A stretch of 39,982 nucleotides of DNA from JBDRED01 sp043820025 [NCBI: Elusimicrobiota bacterium] (GCA_043820025.1 JBDRED010000039.1:1-39982); one strand, 5' to 3'; counted from the first letter of the stretch, positions 9,202 through 21,388 are shown. Program-made: numbers and translations. Notes: generated by a model not told the origin, from the letters alone.

Positions 9202-10077
9202 CTACATTTTGTTTTCTTGTTTTAATAGCCATGCTTTCCATTTAGCGTCCAAATCATCTATTGAGTGAAAATCCCATGGATATGTCATTTTTAAAGCTTC
9301 GTCAACATTTTTATATATTTTGAATTTATCACAAAACACTTTAAAGCCATCTTGCCCAAGCGTTAATAAATATTGCACTAAAGTCCCCATTTCTAAGTAC
9401 CATAATGCAACATTTTTTGTGTCTGACTCATATCCTGTATTTGTTTTTATAGCTTTTCTTACAGGTATATACTGCCCATTCTTAATCATTTGTTTTAATT
9501 TCAAAATATCCCACTTCTGTTTTGAATATTTTTTTTCCTCATAAACAGCCAATCCTTCGTGAAGCCAGTCAACATTAAGCATTCTTGGATAACCCATATG
9601 AGAATCAAATATCAAATGCGTAAGTTCATGAACAACTACATTTTCCATAATATTCTTCTGCGAATATGTATATATTGCATAATTTTTAAAGTTTGAATGC
9701 CCGCCTGCCCAACTACTAATATTTTGTTTAAAATGATATTCTTGCGGAGTATTATATACAAATATTTTAATTCGTTTAGGGTTGTAATAAAAAATATATC
9801 CTAAATCTTCAACTATGTTTCCATAAGCTGTTTCTATATTAGAAATAATCTCTCCAACTGATTCTTCACTCTGATAGTAAATTGTGAAATTAAATGTTGC
9901 CCAAGATAGCCATACATCAAAAAGCGTAGGCTGCCAAATTTGCAGTGGCCCTGCAGCGCCCATCTCACTATTTTCAAAAAAAGAATCATCCCATTGATCC
10001 TGCCCAAAAACAAAAGCTGTAATAAAAATAATCCCTGCGAGAATGTTAAATATTTTTTTTGTAATTGTTATATTCAA
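9202..10077 (-). CDS. Secreted peptidase MA-like gluzincin metalloprotease
   Basis: 291 residues starting at a TTG (10075-10077) with GGAAG 8-13 bases upstream; no better ATG precedes the signal peptide (KKIFNILAGIIFITAFVFG, cleavage about residue 25). The zinc motif HELTH is at 150-154 and the third-ligand region WLHEGLAVYEE at 171-181 (Glu174), the arrangement of gluzincins of the peptidase MA-like group. Two hydrophobic helices near the C-terminus (ALWYLEMGTLVQYLLTL) fit that family's helical cap. The substrate is unknown. The gene lies between rsmG and parA, an unusual position for a protease, and is bounded by parS sites on both sides. It probably acts in the periplasm or outside the cell. 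Confidence 0.8.
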   Translation of the reverse strand: MNITITKKIFNILAGIIFITAFVFGQDQWDDSFFENSEMGAAGPLQIWQPTLFDVWLSWATFNFTIYYQSEESVGEIISNIETAYGNIVEDLGYIFYYNPKRIKIFVYNTPQEYHFKQNISSWAGGHSNFKNYAIYTYSQKNIMENVVVHELTHLIFDSHMGYPRMLNVDWLHEGLAVYEEKKYSKQKWDILKLKQMIKNGQYIPVRKAIKTNTGYESDTKNVALWYLEMGTLVQYLLTLGQDGFKVFCDKFKIYKNVDEALKMTYPWDFHSIDDLDAKWKAWLLKQENKM

Positions 10078-10153
10078 GAAATGAATTCTTCCTTATTATT
10101 TAAGAATTAAATTTATTATAGTAAAATATCTGCCTTTATGTATATATTTATTT

Positions 10154-10169
10154 TGTTCCACGTGAAACA
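10154..10169. promoter_or_regulatory. parS site 2 (one mismatch)
   Basis: TGTTCCACGTGAAACA differs from the perfect palindrome at one position, a variant also found in functional parS sites of other bacteria. It ends one base before the rsmG stop codon (10170-10172), in the gap before the protease gene. Confidence 0.9.
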
Positions 10170-10880
10170 TTACTTTCGTATCTGATGCGTTGGGCGAGGA
10201 AGGCTTTTAGGGGTTGCTTTAACTTTTTTTATAAAGACCATAATATCCCTATTAAATCTTTGTGTTGATATTTCTCCGCCCATTTTTTCTACAAAAGCCT
10301 CATCATCATGAATTTCTTTTTCCTGAGAGAGAGATTTTATAGTTATTAAATATCCTCCGATCTTTACAAGAGCTAACCCGTATTCAGCGCATATTCGAGT
10401 GCTTGCCACTGCTCTGGCTGTTACTATATCATATCTTTCTCTATAATCTAAAGAGTGGGAAAGTATTTCTGCCCGTTCATTTATAACTTGAATATTTGGG
10501 ATAGATAATGATTTTTGCAGTACTTGTAAAAAATCTGTTTTTTTAGTTACAGAATCAATTAATGTAACTCCTATATTATTGAATAGTATTGCAATAGGCA
10601 CACCCGGGAAGCCACCTCCGGTTCCTATATCTGCAATTTTATCTATCTTTCTTTCCTTTAAAATCTGTTCTATAGATTTTATGAATATAAAAGAACTATA
10701 AATATGTTTATTTATTAAAATATTGTCAGTTGTTTCACGTGAAACAATATTTATTACTTTATTAATATTCTTAATAGCCTCTAAATATTCAACCAGCTTT
10801 TCTGCCTTATCCAAAGAAATTGAGCATCCTGTTGTTTCAGCTATATCAAAAATTGATTTAATTTCAACGCTTTTTTGCAT
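10170..10880 (-). CDS. rsmG: 16S rRNA (guanine-527-N7)-methyltransferase RsmG
   Basis: 236 residues. RsmG (formerly GidB) methylates N7 of G527 in 16S rRNA using SAM. The SAM-binding loop DIGTGGGFPGVPIAI (84-98) is the family hallmark. It is followed by ITLIDS-like motif II (VTLIDSVTKKTDFLQVL) and the catalytic-site region YDIVTARAVA. The start overlaps the stop of the upstream patatin gene as TAATG, suggesting translational coupling. A parS site is embedded in the coding sequence at 10731-10746. In many genomes rsmG follows mnmG; here it is on the other side of the origin. Confidence 0.96.
   Translation of the reverse strand: MQKSVEIKSIFDIAETTGCSISLDKAEKLVEYLEAIKNINKVINIVSRETTDNILINKHIYSSFIFIKSIEQILKERKIDKIADIGTGGGFPGVPIAILFNNIGVTLIDSVTKKTDFLQVLQKSLSIPNIQVINERAEILSHSLDYRERYDIVTARAVASTRICAEYGLALVKIGGYLITIKSLSQEKEIHDDEAFVEKMGGEISTQRFNRDIMVFIKKVKATPKSLPRPTHQIRK
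10731..10746. promoter_or_regulatory. parS site 3 (perfect, inside rsmG)
   Basis: Perfect TGTTTCACGTGAAACA palindrome within rsmG. On the minus strand the site is read as part of codons for VSRETT (residues 46-51), so the protein accommodates the site. Intragenic parS sites are common near origins. Confidence 0.95.
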
Positions 10881-11800
10881 TAGAATATCCGGCTAATCAG
10901 ACTTTTAAGTTTTTTACGTTTAATTGAAGCAGTGATTTTTTGAATACTTGCTTGCGCAGCTTCCCTTCCTTTTTCTTCAACAAAATCAATTTTTTTAAAA
11001 TTTGCCCAGTGAATTGAATGAACATCAGGCGCAATAATTGAATCCGCTCCTTCTAAACGCATAGAATTTAGTTTATATGTAGCAATATAGTTTGATCTGG
11101 CTAATACCTCATAAGCATTATTTAACACTGCGATTTGGTGCCTTGTGCTTCTTACGTCAACTCCTATAACATAATTTGCGCCCATTTCTACGGCCTCAGG
11201 AACCGGGACAGAGGATAACACTCCTCCGTCAGCATACAAATTATCGCCTATATACACAGGAGGGAAAACACCCGGGATCGCGCTGCTTGCCACAATAGCT
11301 GTTCTAAGAGAACCTTTAGACAGCAACTCCGGCTCTCCTGTTTTGAGATTTGTTACAGCAGCTGCGTATTTAATCGGCATATCTTCGATATTAATATCAG
11401 GCACCAAAAGATTAATAATATCTTCTAATTCTTTTTTACCCAAAAGCGATAATCTTTTATTTCCTACTCTGTAAAGATATTTCTTCCATACAAAATCTAC
11501 AATTTTTTCTTTAAGAGGTTTTTTAGCGCTGCTGCCAATATTCTTCTCGTCTCTCCTGATAAGCGTATCAGTTTTTAGATTATCAAACTCGTCGGACAAA
11601 AGAACTTTCCTCATCCTTGTATGCACCTTATCTATTGAACCTTCGATAGAATATAAAGCGCCGACAATAGCGCCCATACTTGTTCCGACGATAATATCAG
11701 GAAAAAATCCATTCTCTTCGAGAATTTTTATTACTCCTATATTCGCAAAACCTCTGGCTCCGCCGCCGCCAAGAGCATAACCGATTTTAAATTTTGTCAT
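10880..11800 (-). CDS. Patatin-like phospholipase (RssA-like)
   Basis: 306 residues. Patatin family Ser-Asp dyad hydrolase: oxyanion loop GGGGARGFA (11-19), nucleophile elbow GTSMG (39-43, Ser41) and catalytic DGG (191-193, Asp191). The tail is basic (KRKKLKSLISRIF) and may associate with membranes. There is no signal peptide, so it is probably cytosolic or peripheral. Likely activity is acyl-ester hydrolysis of phospholipid or lysophospholipid; the physiological substrate is not inferable. AAAGGA Shine-Dalgarno upstream of the ATG. It overlaps rsmG by one base and probably heads an rsmG-containing operon. An 8-base inverted repeat at 11845-11863 lies in its upstream region. Confidence 0.9.
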   Translation of the reverse strand: MTKFKIGYALGGGGARGFANIGVIKILEENGFFPDIIVGTSMGAIVGALYSIEGSIDKVHTRMRKVLLSDEFDNLKTDTLIRRDEKNIGSSAKKPLKEKIVDFVWKKYLYRVGNKRLSLLGKKELEDIINLLVPDINIEDMPIKYAAAVTNLKTGEPELLSKGSLRTAIVASSAIPGVFPPVYIGDNLYADGGVLSSVPVPEAVEMGANYVIGVDVRSTRHQIAVLNNAYEVLARSNYIATYKLNSMRLEGADSIIAPDVHSIHWANFKKIDFVEEKGREAAQASIQKITASIKRKKLKSLISRIF

Positions 11801-11920
11801 AAATAGTCCTTTCTCGACGAGAATAACATTATTTTATATCTTTGTTAAGAAAATATTTCTTAAGCCGCTTACTTTTATATTTTATTCTTTTTTATACAGG
11901 ATGTAAAGAGGAATGGTTAA

Positions 11921-11978
11921 GAGGGACAGACCCCAAATTCGGTTATTCAAAAGTAACCGAATTTGGGGTCTGTCCCTC
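11921..11978. repeat. REP-like perfect hairpin (25-bp arms)
   Basis: Arms at 11921-11945 and 11954-11978 are perfectly complementary over 25 bases, with an 8-base loop. The arms start GAGGGACAGACCCC and continue AAATTCGGTTA. A further partial copy (AATTTCGGTTAC) follows at 11979-11990. The GGGACAGACCCC core is typical of REP elements mobilised by Y1 (IS200-like, RAYT) transposases; no such transposase is present in this window. Confidence 0.75.
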
Positions 11979-11993
11979 AATTTCGGTTACTGC

Positions 11994-12026
11994 ATAAAAA
12001 AAGAGGCTGCTAAAAAGCAGCCTCTT
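11994..12026 (-). terminator. Intrinsic terminator of the outer-membrane protein gene
   Basis: Arms AAGAGGCTGC (12001-12010) and GCAGCCTCTT (12017-12026) form a 10-bp stem with a 6-base loop. On the minus strand the stem is followed by an unbroken T-run (complement of 11994-12000). It lies 30 bases downstream of the stop of the gene ending at 12056. Confidence 0.85.
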
Positions 12027-12055
12027 ATGTTTAAAACTTTTTCTAATATTTAATA

Positions 12056-13570
12056 TTAGAACTTATACTTTACTGATGCCTGCGTTACATAACAAGCGCC
12101 TGTTACTGTGCCAAAGAAATCAGCATTTGTTACAGATACCGCAAGATCAACATCCATATCATCAGTAAGCTTATACCCTAATCCTAAGGAAGTATCAACC
12201 GTGATGTCTCTCGGAGTTAAAGTTACCTCTCTGTAATCCTCTTGATTGATTGTTTCATTTACTCCATCTACATTAATATCATAATAATCTCTTTCTCGTA
12301 ATGTCATCTTGTAACTGGACATGAGCTGTGTCCCAATTGCAAACCTCGTTACAAGCCTCTTTGTTGTTTGATGCTCAAGAGCTACAACTATCGGCACACC
12401 AAAACCTGTAAATTTTGCTACAGAATCTGCCATCAGCTCAGATGCAACAAGCGCGCCAATACCTTTATCTCTATCTTCAATAGTTATTTCTCTGTTATAC
12501 GTAACTAGTCCTGCAGCATAGATTACCTTTATTTTTTTTGACGGCATTGTGTGCAGAGCATAGTCTATTTGAATAGTTGTGTCTTTGTCGTCATAAGTTT
12601 GTTCATCATTTGTATTATCCCATCCAAATAATGCAATATTATTGTCAAACTGTTCTATCCATTTCGCAGATGTATCTCCCATATCAATTCCTGCTGTGAG
12701 AATATTGACATTTCCATTAGCAGCTTTTTTAATTGCTCTTGCAGATGCTCCTAAATTAATATTATTATCTGATTTCATTGTGCTGTTTACTTTTGCAAAT
12801 ATTGAAGCTCCAAGCTCTATCTCAGCAGTATATGTATTATCAATCTTTGGAAGAGATGCTCCAATAACAATATCCAATGTATCAGCAGGGCCTACATCCT
12901 TTATAACAAGTCCTGCGCTTATCTGTGTATCGCTTGCTTTTTGATTATTTTTCTCCCAGCCTTCTCCTGCAAAACTAACTGTTGTATCTTCAAACCGCGC
13001 TTCAGCTTCATTCGTTGCGCTTGCAAAACTGAGCCTGAGTCCGCCTGATATTCTGTCACTTAATTCCCTTCCGTATAGAACATCAATCTGTTTATTTCCT
13101 AATGCCAATGCTGTTAAATCATATATAAAGCTGTCATTATTTATTCCGAATGGCGACGCTATTCCTGAAGGAAGCGCTTCCACTTGTGTTGCCTTAGGAT
13201 TTATCCAATGCGCAATATTAGTACCGTGATTCTGCACGTTTCCTAAATAACCTCTTCCCATAAAAACGCCGATTGTTCCGCCAAAAGCCTCTGTCAATGT
13301 TCCGCCCCAAGGATTTCCGTTCCATATCTCTGCATACACACCTTTGTAATTATTTACTTGAGCCGGGTTATACCAAACGTTGAAATCACCTATTAACTGA
13401 TGGTTTGCAAGCTCAAGAGTAGCTGTTCTCGTATCCTGCGTCTCAAGGATAGATGTAGCTACCGTGTTCTTAATCTTGTTATTTGCAACATCAACAACAA
13501 TATCATACCCGAAACTAAAACTTTGCAATAGCATTGCGCACGCAATGATTGCCGAAATTCTTTTTTTCAT
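12056..13570 (-). CDS. Outer-membrane-type beta-barrel protein, family unknown
   Basis: The start is the ATG at 13568-13570 (MKKRISAIIACAMLLQ), fixed by a strong AAAGGAGGG 5 bases upstream; the frame opens slightly earlier at 13594. About 504 residues with a signal peptide cleaved near SFG-YDI. The mature protein is rich in short alternating beta strands, many Asn, Asp and Thr turns, few Cys, and ends in VTQASVKYKF. A terminal Phe after a beta strand is the classic BAM signal of outer-membrane barrels. The N-terminal part (about 55-130) mentions GGTLTEAFGGTIGVFMGRG, possibly a plug or first strands. I cannot name the family or substrate. It is a single-gene unit with its own promoter and terminator, which suggests substantial expression. 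Confidence 0.75.
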   Translation of the reverse strand: MKKRISAIIACAMLLQSFSFGYDIVVDVANNKIKNTVATSILETQDTRTATLELANHQLIGDFNVWYNPAQVNNYKGVYAEIWNGNPWGGTLTEAFGGTIGVFMGRGYLGNVQNHGTNIAHWINPKATQVEALPSGIASPFGINNDSFIYDLTALALGNKQIDVLYGRELSDRISGGLRLSFASATNEAEARFEDTTVSFAGEGWEKNNQKASDTQISAGLVIKDVGPADTLDIVIGASLPKIDNTYTAEIELGASIFAKVNSTMKSDNNINLGASARAIKKAANGNVNILTAGIDMGDTSAKWIEQFDNNIALFGWDNTNDEQTYDDKDTTIQIDYALHTMPSKKIKVIYAAGLVTYNREITIEDRDKGIGALVASELMADSVAKFTGFGVPIVVALEHQTTKRLVTRFAIGTQLMSSYKMTLRERDYYDINVDGVNETINQEDYREVTLTPRDITVDTSLGLGYKLTDDMDVDLAVSVTNADFFGTVTGACYVTQASVKYKF

Positions 13571-13617
13571 ACATTCCCTCCTTTGTATGAACACTGATTA
13601 TTCAGTGTTATTGATTT

Positions 13618-13645
13618 ATTATAATAATTAGAAATAAAATTGCAA
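13618..13645 (-). promoter_or_regulatory. Sigma-70-like promoter of the outer-membrane protein gene
   Basis: On the minus strand TTGCAA (13640-13645), 16 bases, then TATAAT (13618-13623). The leader contains an 8-bp inverted repeat, AACACTGA/TCAGTGTT (13590-13609), just before the Shine-Dalgarno, which could be an operator or an mRNA stem. Confidence 0.6.
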
Positions 13646-13665
13646 TAAAAATATAATAAAAAAGC

Positions 13666-13792
13666 GGGATTAGTCAATACATGCGGCATCCCCTGTAAAA
13701 TTGTTAACATTATACTTAAACAAAAAAACAATATTAAATTCATTCTATTAAGCTGAGTTGAGATAAAATGCGCAGGATGTTGAAAATTCCCA
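13666..13792. repeat. Dispersed repeat, copy A
   Basis: The left end GGGATTAGTCAATACATGCG (13666-13685) recurs as a near match at 21824. The right part, from about 13734 (AAATTCATTCTATTAA, then CTGAGTTGAGATAAAATGCGC), matches the reverse complement of about 21905-21967, and its CTGAGTTGAGATAA part also matches the left hairpin arm at 21865. It contains no coding frame. It is probably a non-autonomous mobile-element remnant. Confidence 0.65.
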
Positions 13793-13799
13793 AATATAA

Positions 13800-13835
13800 T
13801 AAAAAAGCGGAGCCTTGTTAAGCTCCGCTTTTTAC
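13800..13835 (-). terminator. Intrinsic terminator after gyrA
   Basis: Arms AAGCGGAGC (13805-13813) and GCTCCGCTT (13822-13830), 8-base loop, with a T-run following on the minus strand. A T-run also follows on the plus strand, so it could be bidirectional. It lies about 30 bases past the gyrA stop and would end the dnaA-gyrA block. Confidence 0.85.
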
Positions 13836-13862
13836 TTAATAATATTTTACCGGTATTTCTAT

Positions 13863-16337
13863 TTATTCTTCGTCCATTCCCTGCGCTTCCGGTTTAATTC
13901 GAGCCATTGATACAAGAGTATCCCCATGGTTAAACTTCAAGAGCCTTACACCCTGCGCATTTCTTCCAATAACAGAAATTCCTTTGCATGATTGCCTGTT
14001 GATTATACCTTTGTGTGTAATAAAAATAATTTCATCTTCATTAGACACAGTCTTTACTCCTATTACCTTCCCATTTTTTTCTGTTGTTTTTATGTTTATA
14101 ATGCCCTTGCCGCCTCTTCCTTGGACGCGGTATTCAGAAATTTTTGTGCGCTTTCCATAACCGTTTTCAGTAGCTATTAAAAATGTTCCATTTTCTTCAA
14201 CTATATCCATACCAATAACATAATCGTCCTGTTTTAGACGTATTCCCCTGACGCCCTTTGCCGCCCTGCCCATTGACCTGACATCCTTTTCCGCAAAATG
14301 TATAGCCAATCCGTTTCGTGTGGCTATTACCGCTTCCTGTGTGCCGTCTGTAAGCTTAACCTCGACGAGCGTATCATTCTCTTCCAGCGTTATTGTTGTT
14401 ATACCTTTTTTTCTAGGCCTTGAGAATGCGGCGAGATCGGTCTTTTTTATATTGCCCTGCTTTGTTATCATGATTAAATAATGCATGCCGTCTGAAAATT
14501 CCCTAATTGGAATTGCGGCTGTTATTTTCTCGCCATGAGTGGAAAGCTGAATAAGATTCACTATTGCTTTTCCTTTAGATGTTCTGCCGGCCTCGGGAAT
14601 TTCATAAACCTTTAACCAATACACTCTGCCTAAATTCGTAAAGAACAGCATATACGCGTGTGTTGATGTGGTAATAATATCTTCAATAAAATCCTCTTCT
14701 TTTGTTGTCATGCCTGTTATACCTTTGCCGCCTCTGTTTTGCGCTCTGTATGTTCTTGTCGGCATGCGCTTTACATAACCGGCATGAGATATAGTTACAA
14801 CAACATCCTCTTCATCTATTAAATCTTCCATATCAAGATCGTCGGCAGCGCCTGTGATTTTAGTCCTTCGTTTATCGCCATATTTATTTTTTATTTCCAG
14901 CAGTTCGTCATGAATAACCTTCATGAGTTTTTTCGGGTCTTTTAATATACTTTTCAATTCTTCTATTAATTTTTTTAGGCCGCCATACTCTTCTTCCAGC
15001 TTTCCTCTCTCAAGAGCTGTTAGTTGATGCAGTCTCATGTCAAGTATTGCCTGAGCCTGTCTTTTTGAGAAAGAGTATTTTGCCATAAGCTGAACTCTTG
15101 CAATATCACCATCCTGAGATGCGCGGATAAGCTTAATTATTTCATCCATGTAGTCAATAGCTTTTAGTAATCCTTCTAATATATGCGCTCTTTCTTCAGC
15201 CTTTGTGAGTTCAAACTGTATTCTGCGAGTTACTACTTCCTTTCTATGCTCAATATAATAAACAAGCATCTCTTTAATGTTTAACAATCTTGGCCTATTA
15301 TTAACAAGAGCTATCATGTTCATGCCGAATGATGATTCGAGCTGTGTGTGTTTATAGAGCTGATTAAGCACGACCTGGGCATTGCCTTCGCGTTTAATTT
15401 CTATAATTATGCGCATTCCTTCCCTGTTTGACTCGTCACGAAGATCGCTTATGCCTAATATTTTTTTATCCTTAACAAGTTCGGCAATTGTAGATAATAG
15501 ATTTGATTTATTAACCTGGTACGGTATTTCAGTAACAATAATTCTTTCCTTTCCTTTATGTTCCTCTATTTCACAGATAGCTCGAACCTTTACCGAGCCT
15601 CTGCCTGTAGAATATGCGCTTGTAATACCGCTTCTTCCGCAAATCATCGCACCTGTAGGAAAATCCGGGCCTTTAATAATCTTATTAAGCTCCTTTATGT
15701 CTGCGTCAGGATTTTCTATTAATAAAGAAACGCCGTCAATCACCTCTGTAAGGTTATGCGGCGGAATGTTTGTAGCCATTCCAACAGCAATACCGCTGGA
15801 ACCATTGACTAGAAGATTTGGGAATGATGACGGAAGAACAGTCGGCTCTTCCCTTGACCCGTCAAAGTTTGGCATAAAGTTAACGGTTTGTTTATCAATA
15901 TCCTTTAACATCTCTTCTGCCAGCAGATTCATCTTTACTTCTGTATATCTGTATGCTGCTGCAGAATCTCCATCTATTGATCCGAAGTTACCCTGTCCGC
16001 GAACAAGAGGATACCTTAACGAGAAATCCTGAACCATGCGCACCATTGTGTCATAAACAGCCGTATCTCCATGCGGATGGTATTTACCTAAAACATCGCC
16101 CACAACAGTTGCGGACTTTTTAAATGCTTTGCTGTGAACAAGGCCTATTTCTTTCATAGCAAAGAGTATACGCCTGTGCACAGGCTTTAATCCGTCGCGC
16201 ACATCCGGCAGAGCGCGGCCTACAATTACGCTCATTGCATAATCAATATAGGATTTTTTCATTTCCTCTTCTATATTTCTCGGCATAACAGCCGCTAGGT
16301 TTTGTATAGGTAAATTATCATCTTTCTTCTTAGCCAT
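13863..16337 (-). CDS. gyrA: DNA gyrase subunit A
   Basis: 824 residues from the preferred ATG at 16335-16337 (MAKKKDD), which has GAGGGAGA 5-6 bases upstream; an in-frame ATG at 16352 lacks this. GyrA cleaves and rejoins DNA in the gyrase heterotetramer. Visible: the winged-helix region [19 protein letters not shown], the [11 protein letters not shown] quinolone-pocket segment, the catalytic Tyr in AAYRYTE, and a C-terminal beta-pinwheel carrying the GyrA box QNRGGKG in the middle of the protein. The box separates gyrase from topoisomerase IV ParC. Downstream of gyrB by 47 bases, followed by a terminator. Thr occupies the position of E. coli Ser83, which is normal in several lineages. Confidence 0.97.
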   Translation of the reverse strand: MAKKKDDNLPIQNLAAVMPRNIEEEMKKSYIDYAMSVIVGRALPDVRDGLKPVHRRILFAMKEIGLVHSKAFKKSATVVGDVLGKYHPHGDTAVYDTMVRMVQDFSLRYPLVRGQGNFGSIDGDSAAAYRYTEVKMNLLAEEMLKDIDKQTVNFMPNFDGSREEPTVLPSSFPNLLVNGSSGIAVGMATNIPPHNLTEVIDGVSLLIENPDADIKELNKIIKGPDFPTGAMICGRSGITSAYSTGRGSVKVRAICEIEEHKGKERIIVTEIPYQVNKSNLLSTIAELVKDKKILGISDLRDESNREGMRIIIEIKREGNAQVVLNQLYKHTQLESSFGMNMIALVNNRPRLLNIKEMLVYYIEHRKEVVTRRIQFELTKAEERAHILEGLLKAIDYMDEIIKLIRASQDGDIARVQLMAKYSFSKRQAQAILDMRLHQLTALERGKLEEEYGGLKKLIEELKSILKDPKKLMKVIHDELLEIKNKYGDKRRTKITGAADDLDMEDLIDEEDVVVTISHAGYVKRMPTRTYRAQNRGGKGITGMTTKEEDFIEDIITTSTHAYMLFFTNLGRVYWLKVYEIPEAGRTSKGKAIVNLIQLSTHGEKITAAIPIREFSDGMHYLIMITKQGNIKKTDLAAFSRPRKKGITTITLEENDTLVEVKLTDGTQEAVIATRNGLAIHFAEKDVRSMGRAAKGVRGIRLKQDDYVIGMDIVEENGTFLIATENGYGKRTKISEYRVQGRGGKGIINIKTTEKNGKVIGVKTVSNEDEIIFITHKGIINRQSCKGISVIGRNAQGVRLLKFNHGDTLVSMARIKPEAQGMDEE

Positions 16338-16399
16338 CTTTTTCTCCCTCATCTTAAAATACTTTATGCATCAATAACGCTCAAACAGCCGCAAACTCG

Positions 16400-19098
<2,699 letters not shown>

Positions 19099-19150
19099 CT
19101 TCTTATTCTCTCATTAAAAACTTAAAATATTTCCGTTCTTTTAGGATATT

Positions 19151-20266
19151 TTAAACAATACTTGCATCCTTGCTTATACTGCCGTCCTTAATATGCAATA
19201 CCCGGCCATATGATGATGTATCGCTTATTACATCAAGCGCTGTGGCAGTAACAAAAACCTGGGCTTCTCCGTGAAGCAGGTTAATAAGCGCATTTCTTTT
19301 TGCAATATCCAGTTCTGAGAAAACATCATCAAATATAATAATGGGAGATTCCCCCCAATGCTGTTTTAATACTTCAAATGTGGCGTATTTTAAAGCTAAT
19401 ATAGCGGCCCTTTGCTGACCTTGCGAACCAAATTTACGAAGATCATTGCCTTTAAATAAAAAAATTAATTCGTCCTTATTGGGACCGCACAGAGTGTTTC
19501 TGTAACGCAGTTCCTCAGTTTGTTTTTTTTCCAGCATACTACGATAATTTTCTTCGGTTAATTCTTCTCCGTAATCATCATGCATAAAATTCTTATACAC
19601 AAGTTCTACTCTGCCTTCGCCGTTAAATATTTTACAAGAAATATCCTTAAGATAAAAGTTTAATTCCTTAATTATTTCTTTTCTTTTATTACAAATCTTC
19701 AGGCCTGTTTTTATTAAAGCTTCATTCCATTCTTCCAGGTATGAAGGATTATCTCTGCCCTCAGAAATTCTTTTAAGGCATGCGTTGCGCGCGCGCAGTG
19801 TATGAGATAATCTTAAAAACATGAATCTATAATGAGGATACATCTGCATTAGAAGAAAATTTAACATATTTCTTCGCTTTAACGCATCGCCTTTTATTAA
19901 TAAAAGATCCTCCGGAACAAAAAACACAAATGGTATAAGCCCTGTTATTTCACCTGACTTTTTTTTTGCTCCATCAAATATTAAAGATCTATTTCCTTCT
20001 CTATCCAATGCGTGTGATAAAACACCGCTTTGATGCATTCCGCTAAGCCTGCCTTCTATAAAGAGCGTTTGCTCGCCCCATGTTATAAGGTCAACAGATT
20101 GCGCCGCTCTCGGAGACTTTGCAGTAGATAAAAAATACAGCGCTTCTAATATATTTGTTTTACCTGAACCATTAACGCCTATTAATACGTTCCAATGTTG
20201 ATGAAATACAATAGTTTCATTTCTGTAATTTCTGAAATTAATTAATTTTAATGATGAAACATGCAT
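19151..20266 (-). CDS. recF: DNA replication and repair protein RecF
   Basis: 371 residues. SMC-like ABC ATPase that with RecO and RecR loads RecA at gaps. Visible are the family start (SLKLINFRNYRNE), Walker A GVNGSGKT (30-37), the ABC signature region FGSQGQQRAAILALKYA and Walker B IIIFDDVFSELD, followed by the VFVTATALD D/H-loop region. The ATG is 9 bases after the dnaN stop, in the classic dnaA-dnaN-recF order. The Shine-Dalgarno is weak, so translation may depend on dnaN. Confidence 0.97.
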   Translation of the reverse strand: MHVSSLKLINFRNYRNETIVFHQHWNVLIGVNGSGKTNILEALYFLSTAKSPRAAQSVDLITWGEQTLFIEGRLSGMHQSGVLSHALDREGNRSLIFDGAKKKSGEITGLIPFVFFVPEDLLLIKGDALKRRNMLNFLLMQMYPHYRFMFLRLSHTLRARNACLKRISEGRDNPSYLEEWNEALIKTGLKICNKRKEIIKELNFYLKDISCKIFNGEGRVELVYKNFMHDDYGEELTEENYRSMLEKKQTEELRYRNTLCGPNKDELIFLFKGNDLRKFGSQGQQRAAILALKYATFEVLKQHWGESPIIIFDDVFSELDIAKRNALINLLHGEAQVFVTATALDVISDTSSYGRVLHIKDGSISKDASIV

Positions 20267-20275
20267 TACATTATA

Positions 20276-21388
20276 TTACGATAAGCGCATAGGCATAACT
20301 ACACAAAGATAGTCATCATTGCCTGCAGGTTTTAAAATACCCGGATTTAACGCGCCTGAAACTTCTAATTTAATTGTATTTGTTTCTATGTTTTTTAAAA
20401 CATCAATTATAAACATTGGGTTATATGCCATCTCAAGAGTCGGCCCGTCATATTCTATTGCGAGTTCGTCTTCAGCCTCGCCAATACCCTGGCTTGATGT
20501 AGAAACCTTTAACTTATTATCGCTGAATTGATACTTAATTGAATTCATTTTATCGCTTGTCATAAGCGCAACACGTCTTGTTACAGCCATAAAATCTTCT
20601 TTATCTATTATCACATGTGTTTCATTATTTTTAGGAATAACCTGTTCATAATTTGGAAAACTGCCTTCAATGAGTCTTGAAACCATAATATGTTCGCCTA
20701 TCTTAAACGCTATTTGATTGTCTTTTATTCCAACATTTACATTTTCTGTTTCAATTATACTAAGCAGTCTGTTTAATTCATTAACAGCCTTTGTCGGAAT
20801 AATAACAGTAGTTCTAAGTTTTTTATCAGCCTCGACATTATTTATTATATAAGCTAAACGTCTTCCATCAGTAGCGACAAACTTTAATTTTCCCTTATCC
20901 AGCTCCATATACAGGCCATTTAAAACGTATCTTGTTTCATCGTAAGAAACTGCAAACACAGTTTTCTTAAGCATAGATTTTAAAATATCTTTATTTATTA
21001 CGAATTCGCCGTCTCCTGTATTAAAGTCAGGCAGGACAGGAAAATCATCCCGGTGAAGGCCCATAATTGAAAAATGCGATGTGCCGCTGTCAATATACAC
21101 CCTTGCGTCATCATTACTCTTTATTTCTATTTCATCTGTTGTTATTTCCTTAATAATATCATGAAGTTTTTTTGCGGGTATTGTAACTCCGCCTTCTTTT
21201 AAAACCTCAGCGTTAATATATGTTGTAACGCCAATCTCAAGGTCTGTTGTTGCAAGCTTAACCTTGCCGCCTTCCTTTGCTTCAAAAAGTATATTACTTA
21301 ATACCGGAAGCGAACTCTTTGTTGATACTGCCGATAGAACGATTTGGATTCCTTGAATTAATTCATTTTTCGCGCACTTAATTTTCAT
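20276..21388 (-). CDS. dnaN: DNA polymerase III beta sliding clamp
   Basis: 370 residues from the ATG at 21386-21388 (MKIKCAKNELIQGIQ), selected because AGGAGG lies 6 bases upstream; the frame opens 9 codons earlier. The three-domain clamp fold is visible: early TKSSLPVLSNILFEA, mid-protein FAVSYDETRYVLNGLYMEL and VATDGRRLAYI, C-terminal MAYNPMFIIDVLKNI and the conserved end CVVMPMRLS. The ring dimer tethers polymerase III to DNA. Positioned between the origin and recF. Confidence 0.98.
   Translation of the reverse strand: MKIKCAKNELIQGIQIVLSAVSTKSSLPVLSNILFEAKEGGKVKLATTDLEIGVTTYINAEVLKEGGVTIPAKKLHDIIKEITTDEIEIKSNDDARVYIDSGTSHFSIMGLHRDDFPVLPDFNTGDGEFVINKDILKSMLKKTVFAVSYDETRYVLNGLYMELDKGKLKFVATDGRRLAYIINNVEADKKLRTTVIIPTKAVNELNRLLSIIETENVNVGIKDNQIAFKIGEHIMVSRLIEGSFPNYEQVIPKNNETHVIIDKEDFMAVTRRVALMTSDKMNSIKYQFSDNKLKVSTSSQGIGEAEDELAIEYDGPTLEMAYNPMFIIDVLKNIETNTIKLEVSGALNPGILKPAGNDDYLCVVMPMRLS

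Noticed and set aside
11845-11863. Palindrome TTAAGAAA/TTTCTTAA as a defined operator for the patatin gene
   Set aside because: A/T-rich 8-bp repeat may arise by chance; mentioned under the gene but not annotated separately.
15382-16032. 216-residue plus-strand frame inside gyrA
   Set aside because: Antisense shadow of a conserved gyrA region; no Shine-Dalgarno and low-complexity Ser/Leu-rich product.
16040-16080. Thr at the GyrA quinolone-pocket Ser position as a resistance mutation
   Set aside because: Thr or Ala is the natural residue in several lineages, so nothing about resistance can be concluded.
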